This document shows positions 35,112 to 47,629 of a stretch of 64,000 nucleotides of DNA, piece after piece (position 1 is the first letter of the stretch; every line of letters begins with the position of its first letter). A program made the position numbers and the translations under genes. The DNA is from Tepidiphilus margaritifer DSM 15129 (GTDB taxonomy: Bacteria > Pseudomonadota > Gammaproteobacteria > Burkholderiales > Rhodocyclaceae): positions 62,001 to 126,000 of the forward strand of contig NZ_AUDR01000013.1 in the NCBI RefSeq assembly GCF_000425565.1, read 5' to 3'. The notes beneath the pieces were generated by a model, which was not told where the DNA came from, ran no database searches, and saw only the letters and a list, made by a program, of their open reading frames with translations.

Positions 35112-35945
35112 TCAGCCCGTGAGCGCGGCGCGCAGGCGGTCATACACCGCCTGCGCGTCCGGGCGCACACCGCGCCAGAGGAAGAAGCTCTCGGCGGCTT
35201 GCTCCACCAGCATCCCCAGTCCATCGGCGGTGCGCGCACCGTGGCGCGCCGCCTCGCGCAGGAACGGGGTGGGGGCGGCGCCGTACATCATGTCATAGAC
35301 GAAGGGCCGCGCGGCGAAGAGTTCCAGCGGAAGCGGCGGCAGTTCTCCGGCGAGGCTCGCGCTCGTGGCGTTGATGACCACGGTGAACGGTAGGCGTAGC
35401 GTTTCCCACGTATGTACTTCCAATCTCACGCCCGTTTCGGCGGCGAGTGCCGCGAACGCCTCGGCGAGTGCCTCGGCACGGGCGGGGGTGCGGTTGGCGA
35501 GCACCAACCGCTGCGGTCGTTCGCGCAGCAGCGGCCCCAGCACCCCCCGCGCAGCCCCGCCCGCGCCCAGGAGGAGCACTTCGGCTCCGGCGAGCGGCAC
35601 GCCGTGGCGCCGGGTCAGGTCGCGTACCAAGCCCACCCCGTCGGTGTTGTCGGCCAGAAGTCGCCCCTCGCGCGCGATGAGCGTGTTGGCGGCTCCTGCC
35701 TCGCGCGCGCGTGGCAGCGCCTCGTCGGCGAGCGTCAGCGCCCCTTCCTTGAAGGGTAGCGTCACGTTGGCGCCTTTTCCGCCCTCGGCAAAGAATCGCC
35801 GCGCGGCCGTGGCGAAACCCTCGGCGCCGGGGTCGATCGCCTCGTAGCGCAAGCCTTGCCCCGTTTGTTCGGCAAAAGCGTGATGGATGAAGGGAGATTT
35901 GCTGTGCGCCACGGGATGGCCGAAAACGGCATAACGATCGGTCAT
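35112..35945 (-). CDS. aroE: Shikimate dehydrogenase
   Basis: 277 residues, NADPH-dependent reduction of 3-dehydroshikimate. It has the substrate-binding FGHPVAHSKSPFIHHAF (about 8-24), catalytic Lys in GANVTLPFKEGA (about 62-73), ADNTDGVGLVRDL (about 102-114), LLGAGGAARG (about 131-140) and ANRTPARA (about 155-162). Last gene of an operon RNase II-like, tonB, aroE; only 2 nt separate it from tonB. Confidence 0.94.
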   Translation of the reverse strand: MTDRYAVFGHPVAHSKSPFIHHAFAEQTGQGLRYEAIDPGAEGFATAARRFFAEGGKGANVTLPFKEGALTLADEALPRAREAGAANTLIAREGRLLADNTDGVGLVRDLTRRHGVPLAGAEVLLLGAGGAARGVLGPLLRERPQRLVLANRTPARAEALAEAFAALAAETGVRLEVHTWETLRLPFTVVINATSASLAGELPPLPLELFAARPFVYDMMYGAAPTPFLREAARHGARTADGLGMLVEQAAESFFLWRGVRPDAQAVYDRLRAALTG

Positions 35946-35947
35946 GT

Positions 35948-36850
35948 TCAGTTCCCTTGCAGGCGCGATTCGCGGGTGAAGGTCCAGGTGCGCTTGATGA
36001 CGATCACGTCGGTATCGGCGCGGATCTCCGGCGGGAAGGGGGCATAAGGGGAACCGAGCCGGACGATGCGCAGCGCCGCCTCGTCGAGCACCGGCTGGCC
36101 GGAAGAGCGCTCGATGTGCGCGTCGATCACCTCGCCATCTGCGCGGATCGACACCGACATGAGCAGGCTTCCGTAGAGCCTGCCCCGGGCCTGCTCGGGA
36201 TAATTGAGGGTGCCGATGCGCTCGACCTTCAACCGCCAGTCTTCGATGTAGCGCGCGAAGCGGTATTCCTTGACGTTGGCGCCGAAGAATCGCTTGCGGG
36301 GTTGCCCGGCCACGGCGCGTTCGGTGTCGTCGAGCGCCGCATGCAGGCGGGCCACGCTCGCCGTTTGATCGAGCAGATCGAGACCGCTCGGTGCCGGCGT
36401 GGCGGCGGGGGTGGGCTCGGGAGAAGAGGCGATCGTTTTTTCCGGGGCGGGACGAACCAGTTTCCGTTTGGTGGTACTGGCCGTTTCCTGATGGCGGGCA
36501 TGGGCTTCGAGTGGACTGTCGCTGGGATGATCGCGCTCGAGGGGGGGCTGGGCCGTGGTCGGCACGGCCGCCGTTTTCTCGTTGCCGCCCCCGGCGAGCG
36601 AGGCTTGGGCCAGCGCCTTCGCATCGTCTGGGGTCGAACGGCTGTGGGCGTTGACCAGAACGATTTCCAGGCCTTCGTCCTTTTTCGCGGCAAGGCGGGC
36701 TTCGGGAGGGGCAAAACCAAGGGAGAGCAACAGCGTATGCAGGGCGAGGGAGAAGAAAAGCGCCCATGCCAAGGGGGAATGCCGACTTTGCTGCCACGCC
36801 CGGGCCACGGCATCGCGCACGGCGAAAGAGAAGGGAAAGATCGTATTCAT
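35948..36850 (-). CDS. tonB: TonB-family energy transducer
   Basis: 300 residues. One N-terminal membrane helix (LAWALFFSLALHTLLLSLGF, about 27-46) with the SxxxH-like helix pattern is followed by a Pro/Ala-rich periplasmic spacer (about 90-170). The C-terminal TonB domain (about 205-300) contains NYPEQARGRLYGSLLMSVSI and SSGQPVLDEAALRIVRLGSP. It transmits proton-motive energy to outer-membrane receptors. No exbBD in the window. The start overlaps the RNase stop by ATGA. Confidence 0.88.
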   Translation of the reverse strand: MNTIFPFSFAVRDAVARAWQQSRHSPLAWALFFSLALHTLLLSLGFAPPEARLAAKKDEGLEIVLVNAHSRSTPDDAKALAQASLAGGGNEKTAAVPTTAQPPLERDHPSDSPLEAHARHQETASTTKRKLVRPAPEKTIASSPEPTPAATPAPSGLDLLDQTASVARLHAALDDTERAVAGQPRKRFFGANVKEYRFARYIEDWRLKVERIGTLNYPEQARGRLYGSLLMSVSIRADGEVIDAHIERSSGQPVLDEAALRIVRLGSPYAPFPPEIRADTDVIVIKRTWTFTRESRLQGN

Positions 36851-38760
36851 GACTCCAGAATGAGGTCGGCGGCCGGGTCGGCGGTTGCTTCTTTTGATAA
36901 AAGACGGATGAATCGCAGCCGGAGTTCCATTTCGACCAGGTCGATGCGCTCGACTTCCACTTCCACGCGCTGACCAACGTCGGTGGGCGGCAGGGAGGGG
37001 ACTTTGGCGACGAGCGGGAGCCGTTCGCAGCGCACGAGATCGTCACGCAACACGGTGGCGGTGAGTCGCTCCACCCGGTGCTGGCGCAGCCATCGCAGGC
37101 ACCAGTAGCGCTCCATGTGGCGCTGGAATTCCTGGTAGGTGGCGTAGGCTGCCTCGAACTGGCGCACGATGCCGAGCAGATCCTGGCCCCGTTCGGGGAA
37201 AGGGGCCGGCGTGCCGCGCACCGTGGCCAGCAGCTGCATCTGGTTGACCAGATCGACGTAGCGGCGCAGGGGTGAGCTCGACCAGGCGTAACAATCCACC
37301 CCCAAACCTTCATGGCTCTCCGCTTCCAGCGCCATGCGCACCTTGCCGCCCGCAGGCTGGGTGCGATAGATGCCCGGCAGCCCGTGCTCCGCCAGACGCT
37401 TGCCCCAGGTCTGGTTCGTGAGGATGGCGAATTCGCTCACCAGTTTGTCGATTGGCGCACCGCGCGGGCGCGGGGTGATGCTGACCCAGCCAGGGCCGTC
37501 CTCCGTGACCCGTTCCCAATCGACGTGAAAGAGGTAATCGACCTGGTTCTGCGTGACCGAAGCCTTGCCGCGCCCCGCTTCGAGCACGGTGGCCAGCTCC
37601 CACAGCAGTTTGAGCTCATCGCGCCAGGGTAAATCCTCGGGCAGGGCTTCTTGCAGCGTTTCTTCGTTGAAGAACGGCTCCAGGGCGTGCAGGCGAAGGT
37701 TGGCCGCGATCGGCACGCGTTCGAGCCGCGTCTCCATGCCCTGGATGGCGAGCGAGGCATCGACGTCGAGATACAGGGAGAGGGCGGGCGGCACGTGTCC
37801 TTCGGCCAGGGTGAAGCGCTCGACCACGTCGGGCGGCAGCATGGTGATCTTGCGGCCCGGCATGTACACGGTGGACATGCGGGCGCGGGCGATGGCATCA
37901 ATCGCATCGCCGGGAGCAAGCCCCAAAGCCGGCGCGGCGATATGCACGCCGATGCGCCAACCTCCGCCGGGACGCGGCGTGACGGAAAAGGCGTCGTCGA
38001 TCTCGGTGGTCGAGACGTCGTCGATCGAGAAAGCCCGTACTTCGGCTATCGGCAGATCGTCGGGGACGACAGGTTCGGGGTGTGCGGGGAATTCCAGCCC
38101 GTCGGGGAAGACTTCGAAGAGGAATCGGCCGAAATGATAATCGTGCGTCGAGGAGATCGCGCCGACCGACAGCAGCAACTGCGCCGTCGAACAGCGCAAG
38201 GCGACGCTCGCGGCTTCCAGCGCCTGGGTTTCCGGACGGTTGCGATCGGGGCGGTAGAGGAGTTGCGGCAGGGCTGCGGCGATTTCGTCGGGCAGACGAC
38301 CGGCCACCAACTCGTCACGCATGCGCTCGATCGCCTCCTGGCGCTTGCGCTTCTTCTCCAGGCCGGCGAGCGCTGCTTGCAGGATCTCGGCCGGCGCTTT
38401 CTGAAATCGCCCTTTGCCTTTGCGGTGGAAGTGGATCGGTGAGGCGTGCAGACGCAGCAGCAGTGCCGCCGCTTCGACCGCGGAGGGCTCGGCGCCATGG
38501 TATTCCCGCGCAAAGTCGAGATAGGAGAACTCTTCCTCGCCGCACACTTCCCACAGGAAGTCGACATCGAGCGCTTCGGCCTGGCGCTGGGCTTCGTCGA
38601 GCAGCGCCTGCGGCTCGGGCTCGCGAAACGTGAGGAGCGCGGCGTTGCGTTTGATTTTCAGGCGGCGGCCGGAGGGGAGCTCGACGTGCAGCGTGGTTTC
38701 CTGCTCCGAGAGGAGCGTGCCGGCCTTGAATGCGCCGGACTCTTCGAAAAGGACGAACAT
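36847..38760 (-). CDS. RNase II/R-family 3'-5' exoribonuclease (RNB domain)
   Basis: 637 residues. The RNB catalytic block is FSIDDVSTTEIDDAFSV: Asp247, Glu253, Asp255 and Asp256 by my count, so Glu replaces one of the usual four Asp. Downstream are YMPGRKITMLPPDVVERFTL and the second signature WSSSPLRRYVDLVNQMQL (about 482-499). A short C-terminal S1-like part ends near 630. The N-terminus lacks obvious tandem cold-shock domains, so it is an RNase II-like variant rather than RNase R. First gene of the tonB-aroE operon. Confidence 0.82.
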   Translation of the reverse strand: MFVLFEESGAFKAGTLLSEQETTLHVELPSGRRLKIKRNAALLTFREPEPQALLDEAQRQAEALDVDFLWEVCGEEEFSYLDFAREYHGAEPSAVEAAALLLRLHASPIHFHRKGKGRFQKAPAEILQAALAGLEKKRKRQEAIERMRDELVAGRLPDEIAAALPQLLYRPDRNRPETQALEAASVALRCSTAQLLLSVGAISSTHDYHFGRFLFEVFPDGLEFPAHPEPVVPDDLPIAEVRAFSIDDVSTTEIDDAFSVTPRPGGGWRIGVHIAAPALGLAPGDAIDAIARARMSTVYMPGRKITMLPPDVVERFTLAEGHVPPALSLYLDVDASLAIQGMETRLERVPIAANLRLHALEPFFNEETLQEALPEDLPWRDELKLLWELATVLEAGRGKASVTQNQVDYLFHVDWERVTEDGPGWVSITPRPRGAPIDKLVSEFAILTNQTWGKRLAEHGLPGIYRTQPAGGKVRMALEAESHEGLGVDCYAWSSSPLRRYVDLVNQMQLLATVRGTPAPFPERGQDLLGIVRQFEAAYATYQEFQRHMERYWCLRWLRQHRVERLTATVLRDDLVRCERLPLVAKVPSLPPTDVGQRVEVEVERIDLVEMELRLRFIRLLSKEATADPAADLILES

Positions 38761-38909
38761 GGAACTATGTCGGAGGGCTCGATCGCTGGCAGTTTACCCG
38801 AAATCGGCAGCATGACGGAAAAGACACGCGCCGGTACCTCAAGTTTTCTGACCGGCGGACGATAATACATCTCAGGGCTTTGGCGGCTGGACAAAGGAAA
38901 CGGCGCATC

Positions 38910-40457
38910 ATGGACGCGATGAAATCAATGAAAGGGCGCTGGCGGCGTCTTCTGGCGCTGCTGGTGCTGGGCACGCTCAGCTCTGCCGTCTTGGCCGAGT
39001 GGCAGACGGTGGCGCGCGATCGCGATCGTCTGGTGCAGATCGATCCCGCAACCCTCATTCCGGCCGAAGGGGGCATCAAGGTGGTATGGGGACGCGTCGT
39101 GTTCAACGCCGACGAGGCCAAGCGCCGCGGCTACACTTCGGTCAAGGCGCTCAACCGCTTCGACTGCCAGCGCCGAACTTATACGACGGTCAAGCGGGTG
39201 TATCTCGACGCGAACGACCTGCCGCTCTCGGAGGAGACGATCCCCAAGCCCGAGACGACCCCCATTGCCCCCGGTTCGGTCGACGAGCGCTTGTGGCTGG
39301 TGGTCTGCCGCCCCCCCACGCCGGAAGAACTGAGCCGTATCGCCCAGGAAGCCCTGGGATCGGCACAGAGCGCGATGGAGGGCGCCGCGGCCAAAACGGC
39401 TTCGTCGTCAGCGGAAAAACCCTTGCCCTTGGGCGTGGATCTCGTCGACCCTTCCGCCTTGCCGCCCGAAGTGGCCAAGCTTCCCGTCCCGGCGCAGCAA
39501 CCCCCGGTCAAACCGCCGGTGAATCGACCCGATGGCTCGCCGCCGATCTCCGCCTTGGCGCTCCAGCCCCCCCGCGCGCCCTCGCCAGCGGCCGCGTCTG
39601 CGCAAGCACCAACGGCGGGACGCTCCGGGAGTGTTCCTGCGCCTGTGGCCGGTTCCCAACCCCCGGTGGCCGCCTCTGCCGTGGCTCCCGCGGAGCGCAA
39701 GCCGATCCTCGCTCATCGCGCCGCTCCTTCGGGCAAGATTCCTTCGAGCCAGAAGAAACGACGCGCGGCCAGACGCCCTCCGCCGGGCGAATGGACCTAC
39801 GCCGACGGCCCTGCCGGTCCCTCCCAGTGGCACCTCCTCTCGCCCGACTGGCGTCTGTGCCACGACGGCAAGCGTCAATCCCCCATCGCGCTCGAAGGTG
39901 CCACGCCGGCCGATCTTCCGCCGCCTTTCTTCCGCTACCAACCCGGTCGGGTCGTTCTCGAGCAGGACAAAGCAGGCTTGCTGCTCGAGCCGACGCGGGA
40001 ACAGCGCCTGGGGTGGCAGGGAACATGGTATCGGCTGGAGCGGATCAGCTGGCATCACCCCGGGGCGCACCGGCTCGGGATGCGCGTCGCTTTGGGAGAA
40101 GTGGTTCTGCAGCATCGGGCGGAAGACGGCTCCCGGCTCTTCGTGGCCCTGCGCGTGGTCGCCGCCGAGCGCACCCATCCGCTGCTCGCCGCGCTGGCGG
40201 ACTGGGCGGAGCAGGGAAGCGCCGCGCCGCGCGAATTGCCGCTCGACCTGCGCAGCCTCGAACCGGTCGACGCCTCTTATTTCACCTACGAAGGCTCCGA
40301 GCCTTGGCCGCCGTGCCGGGAAGACGTGCGCTGGATCGTCTTTCGCGAACCGCTCGAGGCCATCCCCGCCGAGATCGCCCCGCTCACACAAGGGCCGCGC
40401 ACCAGCCGCCCGCTACAGCCGCGCCATGACCGGCCCCTGTTCAGCGTCGTGCGCTGA
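38910..40457 (+). CDS. Secreted fusion: surface-adhesin E-like domain plus acatalytic alpha carbonic anhydrase domain
   Basis: 515 residues. A signal peptide (RRLLALLVLGTLSSAVLA) is followed by a domain (about 30-135) like surface-adhesin protein E: WQTVARDRDRLVQIDPATL, FDCQRRTYT, PGSVDERLWLVVC. After a Pro/Ala-rich linker (about 150-295) comes an alpha carbonic anhydrase-like domain (WTYADGPAGPSQWHLLSP, LCHDGKRQSPIAL, YFTYEGSEPWPPC). The zinc region reads RISWHHPGAH (S380, H382) where the family has QFHFHTPSEH, and GEVVLQH where it has MEAHLVH (V399). Two of three zinc ligands therefore seem lost. AAAGGAAA precedes the ATG; the start at 38928 is possible. Confidence 0.8.
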   Translation: MDAMKSMKGRWRRLLALLVLGTLSSAVLAEWQTVARDRDRLVQIDPATLIPAEGGIKVVWGRVVFNADEAKRRGYTSVKALNRFDCQRRTYTTVKRVYLDANDLPLSEETIPKPETTPIAPGSVDERLWLVVCRPPTPEELSRIAQEALGSAQSAMEGAAAKTASSSAEKPLPLGVDLVDPSALPPEVAKLPVPAQQPPVKPPVNRPDGSPPISALALQPPRAPSPAAASAQAPTAGRSGSVPAPVAGSQPPVAASAVAPAERKPILAHRAAPSGKIPSSQKKRRAARRPPPGEWTYADGPAGPSQWHLLSPDWRLCHDGKRQSPIALEGATPADLPPPFFRYQPGRVVLEQDKAGLLLEPTREQRLGWQGTWYRLERISWHHPGAHRLGMRVALGEVVLQHRAEDGSRLFVALRVVAAERTHPLLAALADWAEQGSAAPRELPLDLRSLEPVDASYFTYEGSEPWPPCREDVRWIVFREPLEAIPAEIAPLTQGPRTSRPLQPRHDRPLFSVVR

Positions 40458-40501
40458 GCCGCCCCCACGAGGCGGAAGGCTGTAGCAGCGGGTCGGCGGC
40501 T

Positions 40502-40530
40502 TTGAGCGGGGCAGCGATTCCGGATATACT
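40502..40530 (+). promoter_or_regulatory. Sigma-70-like promoter of the DUF4124 gene
   Basis: TTGAGC (40502-40507) and TATACT (40525-40530) with a 17-bp spacer, 30 bp before the ATG at 40561. It lies in the 103-bp gap after the carbonic-anhydrase-like gene. Confidence 0.6.
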
Positions 40531-40560
40531 GCCTCGATATTCAGGTGGAGGCGTCCGTCC

Positions 40561-41103
40561 ATGCCGAACGCGTTTTTCCGTTGCCGGGCTTTTCGTCTCC
40601 GCGCCGTGCTGCTGCATGCAGCCCTGCTCGCCGCGCCTGCAGTGACGGCGGGCGAGACGCTCGTCTATCGTTGCACCTCCCCTGACGGCAGCATCCGCTT
40701 CGAGGCGAACCCCTGCGGCCCCGACGCCGCAGCGGTGACGCTTCGTCCGTCGCCCTCGGCTCCGCCGGCGGCAACGAAAAAAACGCGCGAGGCGGTCGTC
40801 GAATCGCCCCAGGCGTTCGCCTTGCGCCAGCAGCGGCTCGCCCAGATCGAAAGCGAACTGCGCGATCTCGCCCGCGAGCGCGATGCCTTGCGCGCACGCC
40901 ACGCCGACGAGCGCATGGCGCTGGCGGTGCGGGAGCCTCCCGCCGACCTGAAACCGGCGCAGCGCGCGGCCTACGAAAAAGCCCGTGTGCGCGAGCGCGA
41001 GGGGGTGGAGCGGCGGCAGGTGAAGGAGATGGAGTTTCTCGAGCGCCGCGCCGCGCGCCTGGAGCGCGAACGCACCCGCTTGCTGCAGCCGCCGGGGCGT
41101 TGA
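40561..41103 (+). CDS. DUF4124 periplasmic protein with coiled coil
   Basis: 180 residues. Signal peptide at about 1-30 (AVLLHAALLAAPAVTA). A DUF4124 domain follows, with the typical VYRCTSPDGSIRFEANPCG (about 35-53, paired cysteines). Residues about 90-175 are a charged heptad-like coiled coil (QQRLAQIESELRDLARERDA, then RREVKEMEFLERRAARL-like). Function unknown; DUF4124 proteins are common in Gram-negatives. GTGGAGGCG lies before the ATG. Confidence 0.75.
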   Translation: MPNAFFRCRAFRLRAVLLHAALLAAPAVTAGETLVYRCTSPDGSIRFEANPCGPDAAAVTLRPSPSAPPAATKKTREAVVESPQAFALRQQRLAQIESELRDLARERDALRARHADERMALAVREPPADLKPAQRAAYEKARVREREGVERRQVKEMEFLERRAARLERERTRLLQPPGR

Positions 41104-41206
41104 CGCACCCCGCCGATGGGGGAGCGCCCCATGCACATCGATCGCAGCGGCGCCCCTTTTCCCATGGTAATCTAAGTGCCCTACCGGTAACCGAACGAGG
41201 TGCGTG

Positions 41207-41416
41207 ATGAAAGTCTATAGCGCCGTCATCGAACGCTGCCCTCAGACTGGCCTCTTCGTGGGTTATGTCCCAGGTTTTCCTGGCGCACATGCGCAAGGCA
41301 GAACGCTGGATGAGCTGCACCGCAATCTTGCCGAAGTCATTGCCATGCTGCTCGAAGACGGCGAGCCGAAGATGGAATACGAGTTCGTCGGCGTCCATCA
41401 GGTTGCCGTTGCATGA
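41207..41416 (+). CDS. hicB: HicB-like antitoxin
   Basis: 69 residues with the partial RNase-H-like HicB fold: YSAVIERCPQTGLFVGYVPG, FPGAHAQGRTLDELHRNLAE and IAMLLEDGEP. It would bind and block HicA. The ATG at 41207 follows GAGGTG. Antitoxin precedes toxin with a 3-nt gap. No C-terminal DNA-binding domain is seen, so it is the short HicB form. Confidence 0.85.
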   Translation: MKVYSAVIERCPQTGLFVGYVPGFPGAHAQGRTLDELHRNLAEVIAMLLEDGEPKMEYEFVGVHQVAVA

Positions 41417-41419
41417 GCC

Positions 41420-41647
41420 ATGGGAAACTTGCCCGTTCTCAAGCCGCGCGAGGTCATTTCCATTTTGACCGCGCTTGGATTCGTCGAAGTGCGTCAGCGT
41501 GGTTCGCACAAGCAGTTTCGGCATCCTGACGGTCGCTGCACGACCGTGCCGTACCACCCGGGGATGGATATCTCGCCCTTGCTGCTGCGTCAAATTGCGC
41601 GTGACGTCGGATTGACGCTCGAGGCGTTCCTGGAATACCGACGATGA
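41420..41647 (+). CDS. hicA: HicA-like mRNA interferase toxin
   Basis: 75 residues, double-stranded-RNA-binding fold. The catalytic His lies in [15 protein letters not shown] (about residues 25-39), followed by [20 protein letters not shown]. Length and motifs are those of active HicA. It is convergent with recQ across 80 bp with no visible terminator. Confidence 0.87.
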   Translation: MGNLPVLKPREVISILTALGFVEVRQRGSHKQFRHPDGRCTTVPYHPGMDISPLLLRQIARDVGLTLEAFLEYRR

Positions 41648-41727
41648 GTCGTTTTCCGCGCCGCGCCTCGCACGGTACGCCGTTCTTGTCACGATCGAGC
41701 GATTGCACGTCGCAGTCTCGAGAAACG

Positions 41728-43653
<1,926 letters not shown>

Positions 43654-43663
43654 CGTCTCGACG

Positions 43664-45625
<1,962 letters not shown>

Positions 45626-45630
<5 letters not shown>

Positions 45631-46477
45631 GCCAGAGCGCGTGGAAGTGATGCAGCGGCCCGTGTCCGAGGCCGACGGCGAGCGTGCCACTTGCCGCGAT
45701 CGCCTCTTGGAGATAGCGATGCGCCCCGGAGACCACCTCGCGCATCGCCGCGTCGGTGAGCGGCGAACCGGCGCGGGCGGCGAGCGCCGCGATCGCCGCG
45801 GCGTAGGTGCACCCGGTGCCATGCGTGTTCTTCGTCATCGCCTTGGGGGCGACGAATTCGTGCAGATGCTCGCCATCGAAGAGCAGATCCACCAGTTCGC
45901 TCCCCGGCAGATGCCCGCCTTTGAGCAGCACCCAGTGCCCGCCGTCGGAGGGCAGGAGCGCGCGCAGCGCCTCGGCCGCACGGATCATTTCGCGCCGGCT
46001 CTCCGGCGCCGTGCGTCCCAGCAGCACGGCCGCTTCCGGCAGGTTGGGCGTGATCACGGTGGCGAGCGGCAGCAGCGCCTCCACGAGCGCGCCCACCGCC
46101 TGGCGATCGAGCAGGGTATCCCCGCTCTTCGCCACCATCACGGGGTCGACCACCAAAATGGGGCACTGCCCCTGCGCCCGCCAGTGGGCGAGCCGCTCGG
46201 CCGTCGTCTCGATCACCGCGGCGGTCGCGAGCATCCCCGTCTTGGTGGCGGCGATCGCCACGTCGGCAAAGATCGTGTCGAGCTGCGCGCGCAGGAACTC
46301 CACCGGCGGCACGTGCACCGCGCTCACGCGCTGGGTGTTCTGCGCCGTGAGCGCCGCCACCACGCCGCAGCCATAGGAGCGTAGCGCCGCGAAGGTCTTG
46401 AGATCGGCGTAAAGGCCAGCGCCGCCGGAAGGGTCGATGCCGGCGATCGAGAGCACGTTGGGCACGGCCTCAGGCAT
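45626..46477 (-). CDS. thiD: Hydroxymethylpyrimidine/phosphomethylpyrimidine kinase
   Basis: 283 residues, ribokinase fold, two phosphorylations of HMP in thiamine synthesis. It has SIAGIDPSGGAGLYADLKTF (about 10-29), TGMLATAAVIE, LVVDPVMVAKSGDTLL (about 120-135), VITPNLPEAAVL (about 152-163) and the anion-hole motif THGTGCTYAAAIAA (about 228-241). The start overlaps the rpoH stop by 8 nt, coupling thiamine synthesis to the sigma factor gene. Confidence 0.94.
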
Positions 46478-47369
46478 GGGCAGGCACCCCCGCACCTGCA
46501 GCCTGCGTGAGCCAGGCGCGCAGTTTCTTGATCGCCGCTGCCTCGATCTGGCGGATACGCTCGGCCGAGACGCCGTACTCCGCCGCCAGCGCCTGCAGCG
46601 TCTCCGGCTCCTCGGCCAGCCAGCGCCGGCGCACGATGTCGGCACTGCGCGCATCGAGCTTGGAGAGCGCTGCGCGCAACCCCTCGTCGGCGAGCCAGTG
46701 CGCCTCGGCTTCCAGCACCGCCTCCTCGGGCGTCGCCCCCGGATCGGGCAGATAGGCGATCGGCGCGGGCAGCGCATCTTCCTCGCTTTCCCCCGTGGGC
46801 GCTTCCAGCGGCACCTCCGCCCCGGCAAAGCGCGCCTCCATCTCCAGCACCTCTTCGGGCTTCACCCCCAGCTCGTCGGCGATCGCCCGCGCCTCGGCCG
46901 GCTGCAGCGCGTTGCTCGAGCCTTTCAGGCGGCGCAGGTTGAAGAAGAGCTTGCGCTGCGCCTTGGTGGTGGCGATCTTCACCAGACGCCAGTTGCGCAC
47001 GATGAATTCGTGGATCTCCGCCTTGATCCAGTGCACCGCGAAGGTGACGAGCCGCACGCCGCGGGTCTCGTCGAAGCGGCGCACCGCCTTCATCAGCCCC
47101 ACGTTGCCCTCCTGGATGAGGTCGGCCTCAGGCAGACCGTAGCCGAAATACTGCCGGGCGATTGCCACCACGTAGCGCAAGTGCGCCAGCACCAGGCGCC
47201 GCGCCGCCTCCAGATCGCGCTCCAGCCGCCAACGGCGCGCCAATTCCTTTTCTTCCTCGGCGGAGAGCGGCGGAATGCTGCGCACCGCCCGAACGTACTG
47301 CTCCAGGCTCGAGACGGGGCTCGGCAAGCCCGGGGCGTATCCCAGCGGTACGACCGCGTTCCTCGTCAT
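46470..47369 (-). CDS. rpoH: RNA polymerase heat-shock sigma factor sigma-32
   Basis: 299 residues. Region 2 contains DLIQEGNVGLMKAVRRFD and TFAVHWIKAEIHEFIVRNW (2.4/2.5). The RpoH box QRKLFFNLRRLK is diagnostic. Region 4 has the helix-turn-helix LQALAAEYGVSAERIRQIE. GGAGGAG before the ATG at 47367-47369 fixes the start, although the frame stays open 53 codons further upstream. A long divergent, AT-rich region precedes it. First gene of a series with thiD, thiC and recQ. Confidence 0.93.
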   Translation of the reverse strand: MTRNAVVPLGYAPGLPSPVSSLEQYVRAVRSIPPLSAEEEKELARRWRLERDLEAARRLVLAHLRYVVAIARQYFGYGLPEADLIQEGNVGLMKAVRRFDETRGVRLVTFAVHWIKAEIHEFIVRNWRLVKIATTKAQRKLFFNLRRLKGSSNALQPAEARAIADELGVKPEEVLEMEARFAGAEVPLEAPTGESEEDALPAPIAYLPDPGATPEEAVLEAEAHWLADEGLRAALSKLDARSADIVRRRWLAEEPETLQALAAEYGVSAERIRQIEAAAIKKLRAWLTQAAGAGVPAHA

Positions 47370-47629
47370 TGCGCTCCTCCACGATTCGTCGAACTCGATG
47401 ACTTTAGCACTCAAGGCATGAGAGTGCCAACAGGCGGCAGCGGTTCCCTGTGTGCTTCTTTGTCGCGCGCCTACAACAGCTTTCATCAATTTTGTTGTTT
47501 TCAGTATTGCCAATTGTTGAAGTAACAAAACTTATGTGAAAATCCGTTACCCGCGTCTTCGAAGAACGCGGTGATCGATGGAGGGGAGTTTCCGTGCCTC
47601 CTGTTTACGGAATCGAAGGGAGACCAGAA
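47370..47629. promoter_or_regulatory. Divergent AT-rich control region between rpoH and porin 1
   Basis: A 260-bp non-coding region whose centre (47480-47545) is markedly AT-rich compared with its surroundings, with repeated TTGTTG/CAAC words and a TTTTGTT...AACAAAA inverted pair. It must hold promoters for both rpoH and the first porin. I could not pick unambiguous -35/-10 pairs. Porin 1 has GAAGGGAG as ribosome-binding site. Confidence 0.45.

Noticed and set aside
47370-47528. N-terminal extension of RpoH by 53 residues
   Set aside because: Frame is open but the sequence is AT-rich and non-coding in character, and GGAGGAG marks the ATG at 47369.
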